A DNA stretch of 64,000 bases, taken from NCBI RefSeq assembly GCF_032118995.1, contig NC_092656.1, positions 14,404,194 through 14,468,193 of the forward strand, written 5' to 3'. The position numbers and the translations under genes are program-made. This DNA comes from Asterias amurensis. Taxonomy: Eukaryota; Echinodermata; Asteroidea; Forcipulatida; Asteriidae. The notes beneath the pieces are model-generated. The model was not told where the DNA came from, did not search any database, and was given only the letters and a program-made list of their open reading frames with translations. Positions 27,573 through 38,394 of this stretch are shown here, in pieces. Position 1 is the stretch's first letter. The number at the start of each line of letters is the position of its first letter.

Positions 27573-30500
27573 CTTCAAAATCAACATCAAATAAATTGGA
27601 TGTCATATTATGGCATGCGTTAGAGCAATACACCTTCTGGCTCATCGTGAAAACAGAAAAACAAGTTTTGGCCGTTTGGAACGCATGCGTAAAACACCGT
27701 GGGTAAAAGTTTTTGGCACTTAAATGCAAAAAGCTGGAACACTCATTATTTGGCACTGTGCCAGCTGTGACAAAAAAGTTTTTAGCTCTTTGAGAAAATT
27801 GCAATTCCAAGTTCTTGTGGTTTGTTTCTTTCACCATCTTATCATATTCAAGAAACTAGATACTTAGCTTTTAGGTCAATAATTTAGTAAATTAAAACCA
27901 GCATTTTTGTGTCCATTCATGAAATTGCAGAGGATGTGTTCAACCATGAAACAAGAGGATAGGCCCCCTATATTAAAGGAACACGTTGCCTTGGATCGGA
28001 CGAGTTGGTCTATAAAAAGCGTTTGAAACCGTTTGTTATGAAATGTATATACATATGGTTAGAAAGATGTTTTAAAAGTAGAATATAATGATCCACACAA
28101 GTATCACTCAAAATTGCACGGTTTTCTTTTTACGTCGCGAACTATCACCGTCGGCCATTTATGGGAGTCAAAATTTTGACCCCCATAAATGGCAGACCGT
28201 GTTATTGGACGAGGTAAAAAGAAAACCGTGCAATTTCGAGGCATATTTGTGTAGATCATTGTATTCTACTTTTACATCATCTTTCTAACCATATGCATTC
28301 TATTACAAACGGTCACAAAACGCTTTTCAAAGACCAACTCGACCGATCCAAGGCAACGTGTTCCTTTAAGTTCTTTGTTCTTAAAGAGAGGGCAAAATAA
28401 ATTATTGTTTACCTTTAATAAGGCACTGTCTTACAGCTTCAGCTTCATATTGAAATCCAACAATGTTTTCAAAAAGAAAGGTAGCCTTCGTTTTAGGAAG
28501 TGGAAAGTCCAGCACATTTGTGGTTCCTTTTGTAGTCACCTCCAATTGAGTCGGGCACCAAAACGGATTTTTAATCTAAAGGAAAAACATGATTGACTAA
28601 GCGAGGCAAATTGGGTCGGGAAATAAACAGTAGCACTGTATGAAGATATATGCCAGTACCACTGGCATCACTAGACTTTTGTTGATTTTTTTCTGAAATT
28701 TCGCTATAGCAAGAAGGGAGGGCTTATGCCTGGACGATGAGATCCCTGTGACTTGGTGAGTGTCCTGTAGGCAATTGTGGGTTCTTCCTGTACAGTAACT
28801 TGAAGTCGATCTGATATATAAAGAACTGTGTTTTTTTTTAATAGGAGTGCGGAAGTAAAAGGTAGAAATTAGTAACAACAAAAACTTTTTCCTTGAAACT
28901 CGGGTGTACTTCCTGTGAATGGTGGATTAATCAGATGGTTGATGAATAAAATTGGGATGCCAACCCATGTTTTTTAATTGATACACGAGGGGAAGAAATA
29001 TGCTGGTTTATATTTAAATTCTGAGATTTTAGATAATTACTTAGATTTATCGGTTGTGCATTTTTATGGTTGGAATCATGCCAATATAACTGTCAAGACC
29101 TGGTGCCATTCTGCATCCCAACTAGAGAGTTTTCTATACTGCTTATGTTCAGAACAGCAGGCTTTAGAGAGAGCCCCACCACCTTTCATCGCTAATTTGG
29201 TAACAACTCAAACTTCCCAGTTCGGTTTTTGACTTACTTGCAAAACAGAAAATTGCAGACAATGCCCCCTTCAGATTATAGTGTTTAAAACTGACCTTTA
29301 TGCATCCTTGAGTTCCTCTTATTTCCATATCATTGTCCAGAAACTGAGAGATACTGCAAGTCAGTGATGCCATAGCTTTATTTGGAAACAGCATAGTTGT
29401 CACAGTAGTCTCATCCACACCTACAAAAAGACAATCGATGTCTATAGTGTATTGACATGTTGGTGAACCTTGGGTTTTTAAAAACAATGCTTTTAATGTT
29501 TGAAAGAATAAATCAGGAAAGAATATTACAAGTTGGCCTGCTAGTCCAGTGCAAGTGGAATTATTTTCACTCTAATACTATTCACAACATTTTCAAACAA
29601 GGGAATGTCTATAATAATTGTTGATAAGTGCATGATTCAATTCATCAACGTTGTCTCTGAAGTCAGAAAATGTGGATTAAGCAGTGAACAATCTGTGATG
29701 TTTCTTCTTATAACACTAATAGCAAAAAGGTTGTGCAATGGACTGACCAGTTGAACCACAGCGCACATTAGGCATGGAGTGAGGCACAAGTTGTCCAGCT
29801 AGCAATCAACTTTGTTTTCTTCAAGTACGCGCGAGTGGAAATATGAAAAATGTAGCCATCTGCGTCCCATATCCAACTCAGAACACTGAAGCGCTATATT
29901 TTTCCGTATTTCACTCGCGCTTGTGTGATATTTTATATTATCTTCAAGTACACGCTAATCCTCAAATCAGATTTGCAAAATGGAGTGGTGATAAAAACCT
30001 TTATATAACACCCACGCAGATCCTTGCCATTTGATTGGAGGATTGTCCGTCACGTGATAGCAAATAAAAGTACCATTGCACGCTGAGTCACTCACCGTGC
30101 TTTTTCGTTCCATCCGAAAAGTACCATTGCACGCTGGCACGCTGCCAGCGTGCAATAGTTTTTTTTTCAGATGGAACGAAAAAGCTGAGTAAAAACATCA
30201 CTGCGTGCGCGTGTCTTTGGTAATGCAGCAGCGTACTGCAAGGCATATTAGTAAAATTACTCATTGAAAGCTGGAATGTTCCATTCAACTCGGCTCCGCC
30301 TCGTTGAATAGAACATTCCATCTTTGAACTCATGAACATATTCGCACCATTGCACTCATAAACATTCATTATGTGTATGATATTGCATGGCTAATATCAC
30401 TACCAGCGGTTTGTGTGCTCTAAGTCATGTGCAAGTTTGCTTGAAAATAAATACATTTTCACACGCGCGCTCGTGGAAATACAAATATAGTGCGTCTGCA

Positions 30501-33500
30501 TCCCATATCCAACGAGGCCGAACGGCCTTCGGCCTCGTTGGATATGGGACGCAGAACCGCTATATTTTGTTGTATTCCACTCGCGCTTGTGTGATAAGGT
30601 GTAATGTCCATAGCTAGCGATCAACTTTGATGTTATTCTCATAAGCCTTTTTGAGATATGGCGGACACAATGCTACAACACTATAAAAAGGTTTAGGTAA
30701 TCTTGTCTGTATACACACAATCCAAACAGTGCAAAATATAGTTAAAATAAAACACTGCAGGTGTGATTTTAGGAATTGTCCCACATCCCCTGAAATGAGG
30801 AAGGAAATAAACGAACAAAGCAGTAAACATGATAGGAAGGTATCAATGATATTGGTATACTGTTAGGCATTGGGAGTTATATTTGTAGTAAGATAGCGCT
30901 TACTGCAAAAAGTTTAGAGTTTACAAAAGAAAAAAGATAATAACACACCGAAATGTATGTAGTTTAGTGCAGGAACGTGTTTGGACCCACCCCCTTTATA
31001 TGAGCCATCCCTTACAGTGAGATAGTTTGTTGGGATCAAGAGCTGAGTAAACATACAGACATTGAACAGACATAATTTTCTTTAGATAAGAGTTTCATGT
31101 ATAAATTGCTTGCCAGTATCCAGAATGTACAATGTACTTCTTTTGTATTCCTTTTTATGGTGTGAATACTGGTTACTCTTCACTATGTTGCAATGCCATG
31201 GTCAAGGGTTACTCCTAGGGGTCAAGGGTTACTCCTTGGGGTCAAGGGTTACTCCTACGGGTCAAGGGTTACTCCTACGGGTCAAGGGTTACTCCTACGG
31301 GTTAAACATTCTAATATTTACGTTACCTGCTTTGGGTTTTTGCCAAACTTGCAAACAATAAACATGTACAAAGAGTATGTACATAATATGTACACATAAA
31401 GATAGGGTATACTTTTGGCAATAATTGTCAAAACCAGTATCCTCACTTGGTACATTTCAATAATGCATAAAATAATCAACTTGTGCAAATTAAGGTTAAA
31501 TATTGGTCATCAAAGTTGCACCAAAACGAAGAAAAAAACACCCTTGCAGAGAATTATTTGCTTTATGATGCTTGAAGACTGCAGCCTTTCTAAGGTTAAA
31601 ATGTTTGGGTGAAAAATTACTTCTCTCTCCTAAACTTCTCTTCAAATCATTAAAGGGTGTCATTTCTCACAATGTTTTATAGTAGGCAGTTATCCACTGC
31701 TCTTTACCAAGTGAATTCTTATTAATTTTTAGAGTAATAACCAGAGGTATACCATCCCTTTAACTGGGTAAAACCACTTGTTACTCAAATTTAGACTTTG
31801 TTCAACAACATCGAGATAGGAAGATCTTTTGGTGATACGCAAACTAAATCAACTAGGCTAACTAGAGCTCAATCCAAAAAAACAGCACGCATGACACATT
31901 TATGTTTTGTCTACAGTCATAAAACAGTCAACAACCAACAACAATGAATGACATACTTCAAGATTTTAAACACGAGATGACATTCGTTATTTTAAATATG
32001 TCACCATAAAGTATTCTTTCAAAAAGCTTGTAGAATAGATTGCACAATTTTTGACAACACATTTACTGTAGGCCTACATGTATCACAACGAAGCACAATT
32101 AATGTATGTAAGTCTCCACTTTGGGCCAAAAGTTGTGTGACTTATGACATTATCATTCACAAAAGTACACATAACCTAAAGTTGTCATGTAGGAACAAAG
32201 CTCAATGTAAGAAATAATTAAATGGGTACAATTTATGGTGATGGTTGAATATGATAATTAGCAACTTATGGAGCTTCTGAAGTTACGCAACAGAGGTGAT
32301 CCCCAGACTGTTCTATTTTCCTGAGGCATAGCCGAGGGAAAATGGAACGGTCCGGGATCACTGAGGGAGTCGTAGTTTTAACCATAGCACAAGTTAAAGC
32401 AGTCAATATTTGTTTTATAACACCCCAACAGACTATTTATCATCTTCGTACAGGTAACGTTCGTACGCGCGTTTCAGATACACAGATGCACAACTGATTG
32501 GGTTCGAGGTGGGTAAAAAGACGTCTGGGTACTGCACCGTGCAGCGTCATGTGATAGTCGTCAGACTATCACACGGCCAACGATGCACTATCACACGGCC
32601 GCCATCTAGTAAAACTAAGACATACCATGTGACATGCTTTAAACCAATGAAAAGGCAGAATATTTGTTATTAGGGGTATTATAATTCTGACTAACCTGAA
32701 TCAGTTAAGAAACCTTTGGTGCTGCTAGACAGTGGAGGAGTGCCGAATACCAATAAAGTCATCTGATAAAGATACACTCCAATGTCCAACAGGCCTCCAC
32801 CGCCATACTCTACATAGAACAACAAATTGGGGGGGGGGATTAAAATTGTTAAAATAAAAATGCAGAAGTAACCAGGTTTGAGAGTGCTTTAATTGTTGAT
32901 AGCTTCCAGTGTATTCAACTCTTGGGAACCAGTTGCAGTCTGCACAAGGTTTTGACTGAAACACCTTAATAACAGTCAGAGAAATAAAACTCCCACTCAA
33001 TCCCTCATCCACAAAGACCAACAAAGAGTAATGTTTCTCAACCATAGCAAGAATGTGCTGTGTGAGAAACCTCTTGGGCTCAACAAGAGAGAAGTTCAAG
33101 AAATAATTGATCTTGCCAAAGAAAAAGATGTCTTCTTCATGGAGGTTGAAAACTGCAAATCACGATTTTCTTATAGTTCCCATGAATTTAATAGATGTTA
33201 ACTTTGCATCAGCACTAAAAAACACTGTTTTTGTTTTACCCAGATGTTTTTAGCACTCGGTACTTGTGTTCAACATTTGGTGATAAAGTGCATCTGGGTG
33301 GGGGTGCATCCAAGATGTAACAAATTTGTTCTTAACAGCAATACATTTTTTCCAGTCAAAATGACACATGTACTATACATTAATGGCATTAAAAAAAACT
33401 TTCTCTAGAAGTAAGACTTGAAATCTGAAATGCAGAAACTTGAAACTGTTACATTTTATAAGCGTTAATTTCACCACATAAAGTTATGATAAGATGACGT

Positions 33501-36500
33501 TTGATACCTTTAAGTTGGACTCTCTCTTGAACCATGGGTATTCCAAAGGTTCCACTAACCATCTTAATCTGTCCGATATGATTGGCAGCAAGAAGCTCTT
33601 GAAGCTTGGCAATAGCCGGGAAGAAACGAGTCCACAACCCCTGTTTGTACAGAGATCCAAAGGTTAAGGCATCATTACTCACAAGAAAATATCATTAAAA
33701 ACAATTCAAGGATTTATATCAAGAACTTCTCTGATATCATCTAAAGAGTCATTAACAAATAAATATGATATTATTAGGATAGCTTTGGGTTGCTAGTTTA
33801 CTGGTAAACCCTGCATAGCTCAAAGATCTGCATTCTTCAAAACATGTTTGGAAAAAAGAAAGAGAAAAAAAAGAAAAAAACCCAGCTCAGTCCAATTGAG
33901 ACAGGAATTGTGATGTTCCATGAGCATGACCCTGAAATCAATTGCACACATTTTCTGGGAAAATTCCTGTCAAGCTTTTTGGACTTGAATTAGACAGTGC
34001 AAATCTCATATGTAATACTACCCCTGGAAAATACCCAGGAAATAGCAATTTTCTAAGAAACACGTTAACAACCCTGAGTAGGGTTAAATGAGACAATCCC
34101 TGAGAAATAAGTGATATTAAGATGGCAGCCTAGCTGAAATTGTATATAAAGCATTAGCTTTGTCATGCACAAAGATGCTATGAAACATGAATTATTATGA
34201 CATTGAGACCCAGGGAAAACTTAAAAATAAAAAACTTAAGTACAGGTACTTTTCTTATCATTACAAAAATCGATTGACATACCTCCATGAAGAAGACATC
34301 TTTTTCTTTGGCAAGATCAATTATTTCTTGAACTTCTCTCTTGTTGAGCCCAAGAGGTTTCTCACACAGCACATTCTTGCTATGGTTGAGAAACAGTTGG
34401 CATAAAGGTAGATGGGTTTGATTTATTGAACCAATGTACACAATATCTATACAGGAAGAAAAGAAACAAAACAAAGTACATTTACCAACAACAGTATCTC
34501 TTATACTGATGCATAATACATTTAGTCATCACTCAATTCAATCAATGGCAATAACGACGTTTTGGATAGTAACTTCATATCCCTCATGTGCTACAACAAT
34601 GTAATGTTTCTCTCATCCAATAACCTACCTACATTAGTATCTCTTGCTGAGGCTTCATAACCCTCATATGCTACAACAATCTAACGTTTCTCTCATCCAA
34701 TAACCTACCTACATTAGTATCTCTTGCTGAGGCTTCATAACCCTCATATGCTACAACAGTCTAATGTTTCTCTCATCCAATAACCTACCTACATTAGTAT
34801 CTCTTGCTGAGGCTTCGTATCCCTCGTATGCTACAACAATCTAAGTTTCTCTCATCCAATAACCTACCTACATTAGTATCTCTTGCTGAGACTTCATAAC
34901 TCTCATATGCTACAACAATCTAACGTTTCTCTCATCCAATAACCTACCTACATTAGCATCTCTTGCTGAGGCTTCGTATCCCTCGTATGCTACAAAAAAT
35001 CTAAGTTTCTCTCATCCAATAACCTACCTACATTAGTATCTCTTGCTGAGACTTCATAACTCTCATATGCTACAACAGTCTAATGTTTCTCTCATCCAAT
35101 AACCTACCTACATTAGTATCTCTTGCTGAGGCTTCATAACCCTCATGTGCTACAACAATCTAATGTTTCTCTCATCCAATAACCTACCTACATTAGTATC
35201 TCTTGCTGAGGCTTCATAACCCTCATATGCTACAACAATCTAATGTTTCTCTCATACAATAACCTACCTACATTAGTATCTCTTGCTGAGGCTTCATAAC
35301 CCTCATGTGCTACAACAATCTAATGTTTCTCTCATCCAATAACCTACCTACATTAGTATCTCTTGCTGAGGCTTCATAACCCTCATATGCTACAACAATC
35401 TAATGTTTCTCTCATCCAATAACCTACCTACATTAGTATCTCTTGCTGAGGCTTCATAACCCTCATGTGCTACAACAATCTAATGTTTCTCTCATCCAAT
35501 AACCTACCTACATTAGTATCTCTTGCTGAGACTTCATATCTCTCATATGCTACAACAATCTGATTTTTCTCTCATCCAATAACCTACCTACATTAGTATC
35601 TCTTGCTGAGGCTTCATAACCCTCATGTGCTACAACAATCTAATGTTTCTCTCATCCAATAACCTACCTACATTAGTATCTCTTGCTGAGGCTTCATAAC
35701 CCTCATATGCTACAACAATCTAATGTTTCTCTCATCCAATAACCTACCTACATTAGTATCTCTTGCTGAGGCTTCATAACCCTCATGTGCTACAACAATC
35801 TAATGTTTCTCTCATCCAATAACCTACCTACATTAGTATCTCTTGCTGAGGCTTCATAACCCTCATATGCTACAACAATCTAATGTTTCTCTCATCCAAT
35901 AACCTACCTACATTAGTATCTCTTGCTGAGGCTTCATAACCCTCATGTGCTACAACAATCTAATGTTTCTCTCATCCAATAACCTACCTACATTAGTATC
36001 TCTTGCTGAGACTTCATATCTCTCATATGCTACAACAATCTGATTTTTCTCTCATCCAATAACCTACCTACATTAGTATCTCTTGCTGAGGCTTCATAAC
36101 CCTCATGTGCTACAACAATCTAATGTTTCTCTCATCCAATAACCTACCTACATTAGTATTTCTTGCTGAGGCTTCATAACCCTCATATGCTACAACAATC
36201 TAATGTTTCTCTCATCCAATAACCTACCTACATTAGTATCTCTTGCTGAGGCTTCATAACCCTCATGTGCTACAACAATCTAATGTTTCTCTCATCCAAT
36301 AACCTACCTACATTAGTATCTCTTGCTAATGCTTCATAACCCTCATATGCTACGGCAATCTGATGTTTCTCTGCAAACTTGTTGGCCTTCTCCTTTGACC
36401 TTGCAGCAATGGCCACCACTTCATGGTCTTCTGAAGGCAGGGAACTCAGAGCTGACACAAAGTTATTGCTGATATTCCCTGCTGAACAGATTCCCCAACA

Positions 36501-36509
36501 TAGTTTCAT
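27442..36509 (-). CDS. DHDH: Trans-1,2-dihydrobenzene-1,2-diol dehydrogenase (Gfo/Idh/MocA family), 343 aa, 7 coding exons
   Basis: An NADP-dependent dimeric dihydrodiol / D-xylose dehydrogenase by family. Minus-strand exons in order: 36308-36509, 34283-34446, 33508-33640, 32696-32809, 29296-29420, 28413-28575, 27442-27572; total 1032 bp with all phases consistent (human protein 334 aa). Start chosen at MKLCWGICSAGN, which aligns with the family N-terminus; an acceptor-like TTCTTCTTTTAG just upstream suggests a spliced 5' leader. Domains: Rossmann nucleotide-binding fold (about 1-125; GICSAGNIS, VVAIAARS), EKPLG with the conserved Lys, WTRFFP, then the C-terminal alpha/beta domain with DIGVY (catalytic Tyr in the family). 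Introns 1 and 3 contain unusual duplications of this gene's own exons. Convergent with SMC5. Paralogues of the same family are possible. Confidence 0.94.
27975..28370. mobile_element. TTAA MITE family B, full-length palindromic copy
   Basis: Long inverted repeat with TTAAAGGAACACGTTGCC at the left and its complement at the right, and GGGAGTCAAAATTTTGACCC at the centre. It ends 43 bp before the donor side of DHDH exon 6, inside intron 6. Confidence 0.88.
28413..28575 (-). CDS. DHDH: DHDH coding exon 6
   Basis: Begins IKNPFWCPTQLEV after a CTTTAG acceptor and ends FQYEAEAVRQCLIK plus one base before GTAAAC. The FWCPT and Y-E-A motifs match the C-terminal domain of dihydrodiol dehydrogenases. 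Confidence 0.9.
29296..29420 (-). CDS. DHDH: DHDH coding exon 5
   Basis: Reads GVDETTVTTMLFPNKAMASL and continues to EIRGTQGCIK, in the frame set by the split Gly codon from exon 4. Family members show the same GVDDT...GT.G pattern in the central sheet. Confidence 0.9.
29827..29932. repeat. Foldback repeat family G, copy 1
   Basis: GCGCGAGTGGAAATATGAAA and its complement TCCGTATTTCACTCGCGC flank CGTCCCATATCCAACTC. Confidence 0.7.
30060..30335. repeat. Two adjacent hairpin repeats in DHDH intron 4
   Basis: First: GCTTTTTCGTTCCATC (30100) against GATGGAACGAAAAAGC (30170), with an inner CATTGCACGCTGGCA palindrome. Second: GGAATGTTCCATTCAACTCG against CTCGTTGAATAGAACATTCC at 30270-30320. Confidence 0.75.
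30453..30598. repeat. Foldback repeat family G, copy 2 (large perfect hairpin)
   Basis: CCCATATCCAACGAGGCCGA and TCGGCCTCGTTGGATATGGG are exact complements around ACGGCCT, enclosed by ACACGCGCGCTCGTGGAAAT / TTCCACTCGCGCTTGTGT arms. Confidence 0.85.
31200..31312 (+). repeat. 20-bp tandem repeat (GTCAAGGGTTACTCCTACGG)
   Basis: Five adjacent units with two variant units at the left. Located in DHDH intron 4. Confidence 0.9.
31397..31762 (+). mobile_element. TTAA MITE family A, diverged copy
   Basis: Recognisable through AATTGTCAAAACCAGTATCC, TCTCACAATGTTTTATAGTA and AATAACCAGAGGTATACC; strongly diverged, in DHDH intron 4. Confidence 0.65.
32292..32684 (-). mobile_element. Foldback element family D, copy 2
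   Basis: GGGAGTCGTAGTTTTAACCA, AGCAGTCAATATTTGTTTTA and GTACTGCACCGTGCAGCGTC; ends 12 bp before the donor of DHDH exon 4. Confidence 0.72.
32696..32809 (-). CDS. DHDH: DHDH coding exon 4 (catalytic Tyr region)
   Basis: Reads EYGGGGLLDIGVYLYQMTLL and continues to FLTDSG. The GGxLLDIGxY block carries the proposed catalytic Tyr of the family. Too short to stand out as an ORF; supported by splice sites, phase and motif. Confidence 0.9.
33032..33146 (+). pseudogene. Inverted partial copy of DHDH exon 2 inside DHDH intron 3
   Basis: These 115 bp on the plus strand match the minus strand of 34281-34395 (exon 2 3' part plus the GT donor) base for base as far as I can read. The copy lies downstream in the same gene, antisense to the transcript. 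Its flanks are unrelated to exon 2 flanks and there is no poly(A) tail, so it is not an obvious retrocopy. Confidence 0.93.
33508..33640 (-). CDS. DHDH: DHDH coding exon 3
   Basis: Reads GLWTRFFPAIAKLQELL and continues to VQERVQLK, with an AAACAG acceptor and a GTATCA donor. The WTRFFP motif directly follows FME of exon 2, as in other family members. It ends with one base of a split codon (G|AG, Glu). Confidence 0.9.
34283..34446 (-). CDS. DHDH: DHDH coding exon 2 (EKPLG segment)
   Basis: Starts within a split Asp codon (G|AT), reads DIVYIGSINQTHLPLC and continues through VLCEKPLGLNKREVQE to FFME. The 3' 113 bp of this exon and its GT donor are duplicated in inverted orientation at 33032-33146. 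Confidence 0.92.
34571..36307 (-). repeat. 80-bp minisatellite (about 22 units) derived from the DHDH exon 1/intron 1 junction
   Basis: Period is exactly 80 bp over most of the array. Each unit, read on the minus strand, carries about 65 bp of exon 1 3' end (for example GCATATGAGGGTTATGAAGC) plus the start of intron 1 (GTAGGTTATTGGATG), so every unit holds a copy of the real 5' splice site. CATATG and CATGTG variants mostly alternate (160-bp dimer). A rarer variant unit at 35521 recurs at 36001, giving a 480-bp higher-order period. Confidence 0.95.
36308..36509 (-). CDS. DHDH: DHDH coding exon 1 (nucleotide-binding start)
   Basis: ATG at 36509-36507. Encodes the first Rossmann beta-alpha-beta unit and ends ALARDTNV plus one base. 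The donor is GTAGGT at 36307-36302. The last 65 bp of this exon plus the first 15 bp of the intron are the template of the 80-bp minisatellite that fills intron 1. Confidence 0.92.
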
Positions 36510-37607
36510 TCTAAAAGAAGAAACAAATACCAAACATCCTGAGTCTGTTTGGTATATGGAAAGTATGCAATGATTTACATTTTTACACAGCCTTCAAAAG
36601 TTGTCCAAAACATAAAACAAAGTAACTTATCAATTTTGTCAAAGATTAGTGATAATTGTTAAATTTTCCTTTGTAAAATAGGTCAGTGGGCAACCACATC
36701 TGCACATTGTAATTATGTGACACGACTTATTTTATAGCCCTTTTTAGCTGCTTGTTTGAAGCCCTGCAGAAAAAAAAATTACGTATATTTAAAACAAATG
36801 ACACAGTTTTTCCTGAGCTGTGGCTTTTGAAAAGGCCATTCTCATTTTTTTCTCTTCTAAATTAATTTGACCATTTCTGACTATTTTTCCAGTACATTCT
36901 GTTTGATTCACCCTTCATGAGGTTTGACCTTGACCTTAAGAAAACTTGGCTTGGCCCAATAACTTTTTAAAATTCCTTTTCATTAAAAATTGATTCAACA
37001 TTAGATAAGACTGAAAATGTTAGCCTTCAAACAATTAAGACATTTTTACCATCCCTGTTTCTTTTTTTTTGTGAAAATGAAACTCTGTATGATTGGAACT
37101 TGGAGTCGCACCAGAGGGTAAGTTCAATGTTGGATGTGACGAATTTCATGGCATTGATTATTCATAGTGCTATTTTATTGAGCTACATGTTGTGTGTATG
37201 TTACACTAAGGAGAGGCCTAAATGTGTGATAACTAGTCTATATTGATGAACACCTGGCCACAATTATTAGGCCATTGCTAACAAAAGAAAGGAAAGAATT
37301 CACTTCACATTTGACCTTGTAATGTTGATCTTGACCTGTATTGCATTAACATTGGGGTTTTCCTAGTTCTCTGTCAAACCTAAATTGGTACAGTCGCGAT
37401 GGTTATTGCTGTTTTAAAATGCAGTTTCTTTTTTGCTTTAATTAAAATGAAGTTGCCCATCCAGTCGAAAGTGGTGGTTCATTCTTTGTGGGTTACTGTT
37501 CAATCTTCTTTTTCAATGTGCTGAGTAATATTAGTTACACCACGGTAGGCCTACACAGGTTGTGTACGATGTGAACTGTAGGTCCACTGTTACAAAATGC
37601 TGTTCAG

Positions 37608-37733
37608 GCTCTCATCAGCGGGAAATGGACGGTGCCCACAGAGGCAGAGAGGTGGTTGGTGCAGTGTGAAGAACTTCAACACCAGTACACACTCCTACGA
37701 CTAGACCCAGTCGGTAGTTTATTGGGGCGCTGA
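37608..37733 (+). CDS. Orphan exon-like ORF, unidentified
   Basis: After an acceptor-like TGCTGTTCAG, 41 codons read ALISGKWTVPTEAERWLVQC and end TLLRLDPVGSLLGR before TGA at 37731-37733. The composition (balanced charges, Trp, Leu-rich amphipathic stretch) looks coding, unlike neighbouring intergenic ORFs, and no repeat family overlaps it. I do not recognise the protein and could not find a convincing upstream exon in phase. It could be the last exon of a small plus-strand gene or an exon relic. Confidence 0.3.
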   Translation, partial: ALISGKWTVPTEAERWLVQCEELQHQYTLLRLDPVGSLLGR

Positions 37734-37993
37734 TGCGCTCTTCTTATTTACATCTGTGTCGTCAACGTCAACTACTACAAAACTAATGTGTACCAGGCAT
37801 TACGAGGGCCTACTATTGTGTTAGAGCAAGGAAATTGTTATTTAAAAAGAAAGAGAGTCATCCCAATGAGGTGTACTAAATATTAATTAATTAATTGGTT
37901 ATTGTTGGTATGTAGCCTACCCCCCCCCCCCCGTGTAGTTAGTAATAATTATAAAACCGTTATAAAAAAAAGTCTACAGATTGAAAACTATAC

Positions 37994-38112
37994 CTTGAGT
38001 CCGAACTGCGCTGTGATCATAGAGTAAGGACAGAGTTCTCTATGCTGTGATTAAGCAAGCAACAGGTAGGCAGGTGCTGTAGCTACTACTACCTTGAGAA
38101 CCAACATTTATA
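37994..38112 (-). promoter_or_regulatory. Candidate DHDH promoter and 5' UTR exon
   Basis: On the minus strand a TATAAA lies at 38112-38107, followed about 115 bp later by a good 5' splice site (CTCAAG|GTATAG, exon end 37994). The DHDH start codon at 36509 sits just behind an acceptor-like TTCTTCTTTTAG, so a non-coding first exon spliced to it would fit. Inference only; no transcript evidence. Confidence 0.3.
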
Positions 38113-38394
38113 ATGTGATCACACATCGCCAGTGCATAATGCTGCCAGTGCTACACCACTGACCTAGACCTGTATTCAACATACGCCCACATCAGTGCGG
38201 AATGCCCTCGCTATGCCACGCGCTGTCTGTTTACTTTGATGGATGATACTTTTTGCTGGGTGTTTGCACCCGAGCCACACGACCATCACGCATCAGACAT
38301 CGACCATACGGCGACAAGGTAACGAAAATCTGGGTCGGGCACCTCTAGCTGTCGATGCCATCAGCTATGGGATGTGATTTTTAGGTCTGCCACA

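Noticed and set aside
32725..33099. Minus-strand 124-codon ORF starting MNFSLVEPKRFLTQHILAM
   Set aside because: This is the antisense of the inverted exon 2 copy; the true exon 4 of DHDH overlaps its end in another frame.
34571..36307. Regular 80-bp direct repeats suggested a CRISPR-like array
   Set aside because: Units are contiguous, with no unique spacers, and are plainly derived from the neighbouring eukaryotic exon; the locus is an animal gene.
38238..38322. Possible first coding exon on the plus strand (MDDTFCWVFAPEPHDHH) ending at GTAACG
   Set aside because: No downstream exon in phase was found and the peptide is His/Asp-rich low complexity; it overlaps the likely DHDH upstream region.
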